Assembly (NCBI GenBank): GCA_024694785.1
Contig: JAILJL010000021.1
Span: 1-11,005, forward strand
Direction: 5' to 3'
Origin: Lachnospiraceae bacterium
GTDB taxonomy: Bacteria > Bacillota > Clostridia > Lachnospirales > Lachnospiraceae
DNA length: 11,005 nucleotides
Of this stretch, positions 5,173 through 11,005 are shown in pieces (positions within the stretch are counted from its first letter, which is position 1; each line of letters opens with the position of its first letter). The notes under the pieces were generated by a model that was given only the letters and a program-made list of their open reading frames with translations, had not been told where the DNA came from and searched no databases. A program made the translations under genes and the position numbers.

Positions 5173-7338
5173 ATGAAAAAGAGTAGAGGAGCCCTCGTTA
5201 TCATTCTTTGCCTGGCACTTCTTGCATGTACGGGCTTTTTCGGAATGAAGATTATAAAGGGCACAGCTGCTTCGACTACAAGCAGCGGGGATGCTATGAA
5301 GCTTGGTCTTGGTCTTGACCTTGCAGGCGGAGTAAGCATTACTTATGAAGTAGTAGGTGAGACTCCTACGGCAGAGCAGTTAAGCGATACTGTATATGAG
5401 TTACAGCAGCGTGTTACTACAGCTTCTGATGGTAGTATCACCGAGGCCCAGGTATATTCCGAGGGCAATGATAGAATTACTGTAGATATTCCGGGCGGTA
5501 GCTCATCTCTTTTTGAAGAGCTTGAGAAGCCGGGTAAGTTAGAGTTCAGAGATGAGAACGGCGAAGCGCAGTTTACCGGTGATGATGTAGCCAAGGCTAC
5601 GGCAACAACGCAGCAGAATCAGACAACGGGTGCTGTGGAGAATGTAGTGGTTCTTACTCTTACAGAAGATGCGGCAGAGAGATTCTACACGTATACAAGT
5701 GCAAATATCGGTAGAGTTCTTGCCATTTACTATAATGACGAAGAAATCAGCGCTCCGCAGATTAAGAGCGGCATCTCCGGCGGCGAGGCAGTTATTTCCG
5801 GTATGGCTAATAAGCAGGAAGCAGAGAATCTTGCTGCCTATATTCGTATCGGTACAATCGATCTTGAGTTGAAGGAATTACGTTCACAGGAAGTATCTGC
5901 TACACTTGGCGGTTCCGCACTTTCCAATAGTATTAAGGCTGCAGGTATCGGTCTTTTACTTGTAATGCTTTTCATGATCGTTATGTATCTTGTGCCTGGT
6001 TTTGCAGCAGCTATCGGTCTTGCAATTTATACAGGACTTACAATGCTTGCACTCAGAGCTTTTGGCATTACACTTACATTACCTGGTATTGCGGGTATAA
6101 TCCTTTCAATGGGTATGGCAGTTGATGCCAACGTAGTCGTATTCGCGCGTATCCGTGAGGAGATTGCTACGGGCAAGAGCGTAATCACTTCAATGAAGAG
6201 CGGTTATAAGAAGGCTTTGTCTGCCGTATTGGATGGTAACATCACAACACTTATTGCTGCTGTAGTGCTTGGTGTATTTGGTTCAGGTACAGTTAAGGGA
6301 TTTGCTTATACATTCGGTATCGGTATCGTGGTATCCATGTTTACCGCACTTGTTGTAGTTAAGTTCCTTATGCAGGCACTTTATGCGCTTGGTCTTCAGG
6401 ATGAGAAGCTTTACGGAAAGCAGAAGGAAAGAAAGACAATTGATTTCCTTTCAAAGAAGTATATCTTTATTGCAATTGCGGTGCTTGTTGTAGCAATCGG
6501 TGCAATTACAATGGGAATTAACAGAGGAAACGGTAACAGAGAATTAAATTACAGCCTTGATTTCGTAGGCGGTACATCCGTTACAGCTGATTTTGGCAAG
6601 GATTATACACAGGAAGAGATTGAGAACACAATCGTTCCGGTAATCCAGGATGTAATCGGTAAGAGTGCAATTCAGTCTCAGAAGGTGTCGGGAACAAATG
6701 AAATCGTTCTTAAGATGAATATGCTCAGCGAGGAGAACAGACAGGCAGTAAAGAGCGCGATTATAGATAAGCTTGGTGTTGATGCATCAACAATTGAATT
6801 TGAGACCATCAGTGAAATCGTAAGTTCAGAGATGAGAAGCGATGCATTAAAGGCAGTTGCAATAGCACTTATCCTTATGCTTATTTATATCTGGTTCAGA
6901 TTTAAGGATTTCAGATTCTCTGCAAGTGCAATTTTAGCATTGATTCATGATGTACTTATCGTACTCGCAAGTTATGCAATAGTACGAGTTGCAGTTGGTA
7001 ATACATTTATCGCAGTTATGCTTACAATCGTAGGTTATTCGATTAATGCGACAATCGTTATCTTTGACCGTATCAGAGAAAATCTTGCAGGTTCGAATAC
7101 GAAGGATCCTGAGAGACTTGCAGAAATCGTTAACAGAAGTATTACACAGACTCTTTCAAGATCTATCAATACTTCACTTACGACATTTATCATGGTATTC
7201 TTCTTATTCATTATGGGTGTTACATCCATTCGTGAGTTTGCATTACCATTAATGGTAGGTATCGTAGCAGGTGCTTATTCATCAGTTTGCTTGACAGGTG
7301 CTTTATGGTACATTATGAGAGCAAAGAAGCATGATTAA
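5173..7338 (+). CDS. secDF: fused protein translocase subunit SecDF
   Basis: SecDF uses the proton motive force to help the SecYEG channel complete export across the membrane. This 721-residue protein joins SecD and SecF in one chain. The SecD half has a first helix (about 7-28), the periplasmic-type domain starting GLGLDLAGG (45-53), then a five-helix block with GMAVDANVVVF (D318). The SecF half begins with a helix at about 428-447, followed by LDFVGGTSV, an outer domain, then helices with LIHDVLIV, GYSINATIVIFDRIREN and LSRSINTSLTT (R663). Most SecF proteins have Asp where this has Ala626 in GYSIN-A-T, a notable change. GAGG at 5161-5164 sets the start. Compact outer domains are usual for Firmicute SecDF. 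It stands alone, with its own promoter and a strong terminator. Confidence 0.95.
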   Translation: MKKSRGALVIILCLALLACTGFFGMKIIKGTAASTTSSGDAMKLGLGLDLAGGVSITYEVVGETPTAEQLSDTVYELQQRVTTASDGSITEAQVYSEGNDRITVDIPGGSSSLFEELEKPGKLEFRDENGEAQFTGDDVAKATATTQQNQTTGAVENVVVLTLTEDAAERFYTYTSANIGRVLAIYYNDEEISAPQIKSGISGGEAVISGMANKQEAENLAAYIRIGTIDLELKELRSQEVSATLGGSALSNSIKAAGIGLLLVMLFMIVMYLVPGFAAAIGLAIYTGLTMLALRAFGITLTLPGIAGIILSMGMAVDANVVVFARIREEIATGKSVITSMKSGYKKALSAVLDGNITTLIAAVVLGVFGSGTVKGFAYTFGIGIVVSMFTALVVVKFLMQALYALGLQDEKLYGKQKERKTIDFLSKKYIFIAIAVLVVAIGAITMGINRGNGNRELNYSLDFVGGTSVTADFGKDYTQEEIENTIVPVIQDVIGKSAIQSQKVSGTNEIVLKMNMLSEENRQAVKSAIIDKLGVDASTIEFETISEIVSSEMRSDALKAVAIALILMLIYIWFRFKDFRFSASAILALIHDVLIVLASYAIVRVAVGNTFIAVMLTIVGYSINATIVIFDRIRENLAGSNTKDPERLAEIVNRSITQTLSRSINTSLTTFIMVFFLFIMGVTSIREFALPLMVGIVAGAYSSVCLTGALWYIMRAKKHD

Positions 7339-7361
7339 TAACGAATAGAGAATTAATATAT

Positions 7362-7393
7362 AAGGGCCGCATCAGGTGATGCGGCTCTTTTTT
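7362..7393 (+). terminator. rho-independent terminator of secDF
   Basis: GGGCCGCATC (7364-7373) pairs with GATGCGGCTC (7378-7387) with one G-U, around the loop AGGT, and six T follow directly (7388-7393). It is a textbook intrinsic terminator 25 bases after the secDF stop. Confidence 0.92.
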
Positions 7394-7432
7394 CGTAAAA
7401 GTGCTTTAAATAGTTGCGGATGTAAACCACTA

Positions 7433-7461
7433 TTGCTTAAAAAATGTATGTATGATAATAT
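7433..7461 (+). promoter_or_regulatory. possible promoter of the HD-GYP-like gene
   Basis: TTGCTT (7433-7438) is followed by overlapping weak -10 candidates, GATAAT (7454-7459, 15-base spacer) or TAATAT (7456-7461, 17-base spacer). The gene must have its own promoter because a strong terminator lies just upstream, but the exact hexamers are uncertain. Confidence 0.4.
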
Positions 7462-7500
7462 TTTTTATATAAGCTATAGTTAAGGTTAGGGGGGTTTTAG

Positions 7501-8661
7501 ATGATTTTCGTTAAGACGGAAGATTTGAAGCCGGGTATGCGAGTGGCTAAGCCAATCTATAACAAGATGGGTGTTCTTCTTTATGACAGGGAGAATCCGC
7601 TTACCGCACAGGGAGTTACTTCTGTACAGAATTTCGGACTTATCGGATTATACATACTCGAACCGGCAGAGCCTGCGCCGCCGATTACCGAAGAAGAGAT
7701 TGAATTTGAGAAGTTTCAGACTATCTATATGTTCCGTATCAAGGATATTATGGATAGCGTGCTCGGGGGCAAGAAGCCGGAAGGCATTAATCTTCTTATA
7801 GATACGATTATCAAGCGCTATGGTTCGCTTGATCACAGATTTGCCTTTAATCAGAATCTGAGAACACCGGAGGACTTTCATTATAAGCATTCACTTAATG
7901 TAGCTATTCTCTGTGCGATGATTACCTCTAAGCTTAACCTTAATATGGAGGCAAGACGTGGCGTTGTAGCGGCAGGTCTGCTTCATGATGTGGGAATGCT
8001 TTCGGTTCCGAAGAGCATAATGGAGAAGTCGGAATCGGAATTGAATGATAAAGATATTAAGACATTAAATAATTGTTTGCAGACAGGGTATCAGCTTCTC
8101 GGACCGGAGAGTAATCTGTTTGATCTTCCGAATATCTGTCTTAAGGTACTTTCACAGACAAGTCAATTCTATTATTCACCGAAGTTTCCGGTGGAGAAGC
8201 AGGTCAAGTGGACAGTTAATTCGAGAATCCTTCAGGTTGCCAATGCTTTTGACAATCTGACAGCCATGAACCTTCAGCATGATCCGGTATCGGAGATTGC
8301 AGCATTCAGATATCTGGCAGAGTATCCTGAGTATTATGATGAGAAGGTTGTTGCAGCTTTGACGGATTGTATAAGAATAGTTCCGAAGGGCTGCTGTGTA
8401 GAGCTTTCAAACGGCGAGAAAGCACTTGTGGTTACTACTAACGAGAAGAACTTTATGGCACCTATAGTATTGCAGTTCTCGGATAATAAGCTTCTTGATT
8501 TAAGTAATCCGATAGTTGCAAGCACGCATCAGATAGTCGATGTTATGAGAACAATGGACAATCGTATTGAAGTTGATGAGGATACGGTTAAACAGTTTGT
8601 TGCAGATGATCATCTTACAAGTCAGCTTGCAAAAATAACCGAGAGATTAAAAAAACATTAA
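7501..8661 (+). CDS. degenerate HD-GYP domain protein
   Basis: The 386-residue product has the layout of a stand-alone HD-GYP protein. It starts with a small N-terminal domain, VKTEDLKPGMRVAKPIYNKMGVLL (4-27), of the type that precedes many HD-GYP domains. The helical core has HYKHSLNVA (H130), LLHDVG (H162, D163) and a C-terminal strand region with VELSNGEKALVV. Active HD-GYP enzymes hydrolyse cyclic di-GMP using a His/Asp metal site. Here the Lys after HDxG is Met166, the next His appears replaced by Cys192 (NNCLQTGYQLL), the HH pair by Ser218-Gln219, GYP by a PKFP stretch (227-230), and the late Asp by Asn248 (VANAFDNLTA). Catalysis is therefore doubtful; ligand binding or a scaffold role is more likely. 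AGGGGGG at 7488-7494 sets the start. Confidence 0.88.
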   Translation: MIFVKTEDLKPGMRVAKPIYNKMGVLLYDRENPLTAQGVTSVQNFGLIGLYILEPAEPAPPITEEEIEFEKFQTIYMFRIKDIMDSVLGGKKPEGINLLIDTIIKRYGSLDHRFAFNQNLRTPEDFHYKHSLNVAILCAMITSKLNLNMEARRGVVAAGLLHDVGMLSVPKSIMEKSESELNDKDIKTLNNCLQTGYQLLGPESNLFDLPNICLKVLSQTSQFYYSPKFPVEKQVKWTVNSRILQVANAFDNLTAMNLQHDPVSEIAAFRYLAEYPEYYDEKVVAALTDCIRIVPKGCCVELSNGEKALVVTTNEKNFMAPIVLQFSDNKLLDLSNPIVASTHQIVDVMRTMDNRIEVDEDTVKQFVADDHLTSQLAKITERLKKH

Positions 8662-8676
8662 TAACCCCTTGCATTT

Positions 8677-8707
8677 TTGACGGATTTGGGGCAATATATT
8701 TTATGAT
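8677..8707 (+). promoter_or_regulatory. possible mrp promoter
   Basis: TTGACG (8677-8682) matches the -35 consensus well, and TATGAT (8702-8707) is a fair -10, but the 19-base spacer is long. No terminator is evident between the HD-GYP-like gene and mrp, so read-through could also supply expression. Confidence 0.42.
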
Positions 8708-8730
8708 GATTATATAAGGGGGAAGACAAA

Positions 8731-9576
8731 ATGGCTGAAGAAAAGCAGTGCGCTTCTGCGGGAAGCTGCAACAGAGAATCTTGTGAGGGCTGTCCTTCGG
8801 CAGCAGGAGCGAAGCCGGATTTTACCGAAGAGCTTAACGCGTATTCATCGGTTAAGCATGTAATTGGTGTTGTCAGCGGTAAAGGTGGCGTAGGTAAGTC
8901 GTTTGTTACTGCAGCAATGGCAGCGGCTATGCGTAAGCAGGGATATGAAGTAGGTATTCTTGATGCGGATATTACAGGCCCTTCCATTCCTAAGATGTTT
9001 GGTGTTAAAGGCCCGACAACAGGTAATGAAATGGGAATTATGCCGGTAGTTGCGGAAGACGGAACCAAGGTAATGAGTCTTAATCTTCTTGTAGATGATG
9101 AAGAGTCTCCTGTTATCTGGCGTGGTCCGGTTCTTGCAGGAACAGTCAAGCAGTTCTGGCATGACGTATGCTGGGGCAACGTTGATTATATGTTTGTAGA
9201 TATGCCTCCGGGAACGGGAGATGTACCGCTTACGGTATTCCAGTCGCTTCCGGTTGACGGAATTGTTATTGTAACATCTCCGCAGGAATTGGTACAGATG
9301 ATTGTTAAGAAGGCTGTTAATATGGCTAACATGATGAATGTGCCGATTTTAGGTGTGGTTGAGAATTATAGCTATATTAAATGTCCGGATTGCGGTAAGG
9401 AAATTGCCATATTCGGAAAGAGTAATATTGAAGAGATTGCCAAGGCATCGAATATGGAAGTCTTAGGTAAGTTGCCACTTGATCCTTCTTTTGCAGAGAA
9501 GGCTGATTGTGGTCGATTCTTCGACCTTGATATTGATTACTTATCAAAAGCATATGATACGCTTAAGGCGTTATAA
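8731..9576 (+). CDS. mrp: Mrp/NBP35-type iron-sulfur carrier ATPase
   Basis: Mrp/ApbC proteins are P-loop ATPases that bind and hand over iron-sulfur clusters in the cytoplasm. This 281-residue protein has the deviant Walker A loop SGKGGVGKS (49-57), the ILDADITGPSIP segment (76-87) and FVDMPPGTGD (155-164) as Walker B region. CPDC (218-221) is the pair that bridges a cluster at the dimer interface. The N-terminus carries four more cysteines, C7, C13, C18 and C21, an NBP35-like extra cluster site that many short bacterial Mrp proteins lack; the spacing differs from the eukaryotic one. No N-terminal DUF59 domain is present. AAGGGGGA (8716-8723) lies seven bases before ATG. The gene is followed by its own terminator. 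Confidence 0.93.
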   Translation: MAEEKQCASAGSCNRESCEGCPSAAGAKPDFTEELNAYSSVKHVIGVVSGKGGVGKSFVTAAMAAAMRKQGYEVGILDADITGPSIPKMFGVKGPTTGNEMGIMPVVAEDGTKVMSLNLLVDDEESPVIWRGPVLAGTVKQFWHDVCWGNVDYMFVDMPPGTGDVPLTVFQSLPVDGIVIVTSPQELVQMIVKKAVNMANMMNVPILGVVENYSYIKCPDCGKEIAIFGKSNIEEIAKASNMEVLGKLPLDPSFAEKADCGRFFDLDIDYLSKAYDTLKAL

Positions 9577-9578
9577 TT

Positions 9579-9609
9579 AGAAACACCCAATTTATTGGGT
9601 GTTTCTTTT
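9579..9609 (+). terminator. rho-independent terminator of mrp
   Basis: GAAACACCCAA (9580-9590) pairs perfectly with TTGGGTGTTTC (9595-9605) around TTTA, and TTTT follows (9606-9609). The flanking A at 9579 pairs with T 9606. It starts three bases after the mrp stop. Confidence 0.92.
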
Positions 9610-9649
9610 AAGGCCGGAAGGATGAGTGAGGGGAGTCTGTCACGGTACA

Positions 9650-9667
9650 TATAAAGTTTAATTAAAC
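9650..9667 (+). promoter_or_regulatory. uraA upstream box: TATAAA plus 12-bp palindrome
   Basis: A -10-like TATAAA (9650-9655) is followed directly by the perfect palindrome GTTTAATTAAAC (9656-9667), which abuts the uraA ribosome binding site GGAGGG (9668-9673). No -35 at the right distance is convincing. A protein bound to the palindrome would cover the transcription start and the ribosome binding site. No PyrR-type leader or purine riboswitch is seen. Confidence 0.35.
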
Positions 9668-9680
9668 GGAGGGAAATGAT

Positions 9681-10928
9681 ATGCAAGAGAAGACTATGGC
9701 TCAGAAGTTAATTCTGGGACTGCAGCATGTGCTGGCTATGTTCGGCGCAACCGTATTGGTTCCTGCTTTGACAGGTCTCAATACATCAATAACACTGTTT
9801 TGCGCAGGTGTAGGAACACTTATATTTCACGGTGTAACAAAAAGAAAAGTGCCTGTATTTTTAGGTTCGTCATTCGCTTTTATGGGTGGTATATCGGCTA
9901 TACTCGGAAGCTCAAGAATGGGTGATCCGGATTTCCTTGAAAGACTTGCAGCTGTTAAGGGAGCTCTTATTATAGCAGGTCTTGTATACGTAATATTTGC
10001 AGGATTAATTAAGGTTATCGGATATGATAAGGTAAGCAAACTTTTACCGCCAATTGTAACCGGACCTATTATTATTGTAATCGGTTTAAGACTTAGTGCA
10101 ACAGGTGTTAGCAGCGCATTCTATCGTGACGGCGTTTTTGAACCGAAGTGCCTTATAGTAACAGGTGTAGTACTTCTTGTGGTTATCGGATTCTCCGTAT
10201 TTGCAAAGGGAATTTTGAACCTTATGCCGATTCTGTTTGGTATTATTGCAGGTTATATCGTATGCGGATTCCTCGGATTCACGGATTTCTCGGCAGTAGC
10301 AAAGGCTGATTGGCTCGCATTTACGGATAAGGATATTATCGCACAGATCATCTGTATTCCTACATTTAAGCTTGATGCAATTTTAGCGATTGCACCAATC
10401 GCACTTGTTACTCTTGTTGAGCATGTAGGTGATATTACAACAAACGGTGCGGTAGTCGGACAGGATTTCATTTCGAATCCGGGTGTACACAGAACTATTT
10501 TAGGAGACGGTCTTGCGACAGCTTTTGCGGGTCTTCTCGGTGGTCCTGCCAATACAACATACAGCGAGAACACAGGTGTTCTTGCAGTTACCAAGAATTA
10601 TGATCCTTCGATTATCAGAATCGCTGCGGTATTCTCGATTATACTCGGTATCTTCGGAAAAATCGGCGGCGTTATAACATCGATTCCGGGCCCTGTAACA
10701 GGTGCCATCTCAATTGTATTATATGGTATGATTTCAGCAGTCGGTGTAAGAATCTTAATAGGTCAGAGAGTTAACCTTGGAAACAGCAGGAACTTAATGA
10801 TTGCAGCACTTATTCTTGTAATCGGTATCGGATGCGATTCAATTCCGATTGCAGGAACAGTAACAATTTCCGAGAATTGCTGCAAGTGCAAGTCCGGAAA
10901 TTGTTACTGTTCCTGCAATCGGAATTGA
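9681..10928 (+). CDS. uraA: uracil permease, 3' end lost in a fold-back
   Basis: UraA is an NCS2-family, proton-coupled uracil importer with 14 membrane segments. Diagnostic pieces are GLQHVLAMFGATVLVPALTG (13-32), LPPIVTGPIIIVIGLRL (122-138), LVEHVGDIT (E247, H248) and GGPANTTYSENTGV (E296). The two Glu match the substrate-binding pair of E. coli UraA, and the NTTYSEN context favours uracil over xanthine. GGAGGG at 9668-9673 sets the start. The reading frame of 415 residues is not the real protein: homology stops near residue 397, and the last 18 residues (ENCCKCKSGNCYCSCNRN) come from antisense repeat sequence. The genuine C-terminus is missing. Residue 385 is Cys here but Gly in the inverted copy. 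Stand-alone gene after a terminator. Confidence 0.9.
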   Translation: MQEKTMAQKLILGLQHVLAMFGATVLVPALTGLNTSITLFCAGVGTLIFHGVTKRKVPVFLGSSFAFMGGISAILGSSRMGDPDFLERLAAVKGALIIAGLVYVIFAGLIKVIGYDKVSKLLPPIVTGPIIIVIGLRLSATGVSSAFYRDGVFEPKCLIVTGVVLLVVIGFSVFAKGILNLMPILFGIIAGYIVCGFLGFTDFSAVAKADWLAFTDKDIIAQIICIPTFKLDAILAIAPIALVTLVEHVGDITTNGAVVGQDFISNPGVHRTILGDGLATAFAGLLGGPANTTYSENTGVLAVTKNYDPSIIRIAAVFSIILGIFGKIGGVITSIPGPVTGAISIVLYGMISAVGVRILIGQRVNLGNSRNLMIAALILVIGIGCDSIPIAGTVTISENCCKCKSGNCYCSCNRN

Positions 10929-11005
10929 ATCGCCTCCGATACCGATTACAAGAATAAGTGCTGCAATCATTAAGTTCCTGCTGTTTCCAAGGTTAACTCT
11001 CTGAC
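10762..11005. repeat. fold-back inverted repeat at the window end
   Basis: Bases 10762-10872 reappear in reverse complement at 10895-11005. The arms are 111 bases each and match at 110 positions; the single mismatch is T10833 against C10934. The 22-base spacer is 10873-10894. The right arm runs to the last base of the window. Read on the minus strand, right arm plus spacer form a continuous uraA sequence that continues past the point where the left arm breaks off, so the left arm is where the strand switch happened. Confidence 0.95.
10869..11003 (-). pseudogene. antisense second copy of a uraA segment
   Basis: The minus strand from 11003 down to 10869 encodes 45 residues, starting QRVNLGNSRNL and ending TVTISGLALAAILG, in the uraA frame. 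It repeats residues 362-397 of the plus-strand protein and then adds GLALAAILG, the expected UraA continuation (E. coli UraA has a similar GMALATIVG). It has no start or independent signal and is open at the window edge. It is most likely the product of a chimeric contig end, not a gene. Confidence 0.8.

Noticed and set aside
8662..8700. Possible terminator between the HD-GYP-like gene and mrp (CCCC and GGGG runs)
   Set aside because: The C and G runs pair over only four bases with a long loop, the flanks do not extend the stem, and no T-run follows.
8658..9179. 173-codon minus-strand open frame opposite mrp
   Set aside because: Composition is that of an antisense shadow, Pro/Ser/Thr-rich, and mrp on the plus strand is certain.
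9610..9680. PyrR-binding leader or purine riboswitch ahead of uraA
   Set aside because: Only about 70 bases are available and none of the conserved elements of either is visible.
1..11005. tRNA, rRNA, CRISPR array, insertion sequence or phage genes
   Set aside because: No cloverleaf, direct-repeat array, transposase or integrase signature was found on either strand; the only large repeat is the terminal fold-back.

Overview
The window looks like a chromosomal contig end from a low-to-mid GC anaerobic Firmicute, most likely of the Lachnospiraceae (Butyrivibrio/Roseburia-like). This rests on the fused SecDF, the Mrp ATPase with an N-terminal cysteine cluster, strong AGGAGG-type ribosome binding sites, and protein style. 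Genus is not resolvable by eye. Every credible gene lies on the + strand.

Region 1 (1-2590) is a tightly packed operon running in from the left. It holds the tail of an upstream gene, a TadE/pseudopilin-like membrane protein, two micro-proteins of 32 and 44 residues that share an E-Y-G motif at the same position, an anchored beta-rich protein, a second TadE-like protein, and a secreted protein with an Ig-like domain. Genes overlap or abut by ATGA and similar junctions, and a 12-bp hairpin follows the last one. The layout resembles the accessory end of a Tad/Flp-type pilus or secretion locus, but no ATPase or named Tad gene lies inside the window, so that is inference.

Region 2 (2590-5006) is a leader of about 230 bases with hairpins, a perfect 16-bp palindrome and an extended -10 promoter. 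It drives glf (UDP-galactopyranose mutase) and a family 2 glycosyltransferase, a likely galactofuranose glycan pair.

Region 3 (5007-9610) carries three housekeeping-like units. They are secDF (one fused protein, own promoter, hairpin in the leader, strong terminator), a degenerate HD-GYP protein that keeps the HD pair but has lost most other metal ligands and the GYP motif, and an Mrp/NBP35 Fe-S carrier ATPase with a terminator.

Region 4 (9611-11005) is a uracil permease gene (uraA). Its 3' end runs into a near-perfect fold-back: 10762-10872 is repeated in reverse complement at 10895-11005 (110 of 111 bases) up to the last base of the window. The final 18 residues of the uraA reading frame are therefore antisense sequence and not true protein. 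The simplest reading is a chimeric or misassembled contig end, although a real inverted duplication cannot be excluded from sequence alone.
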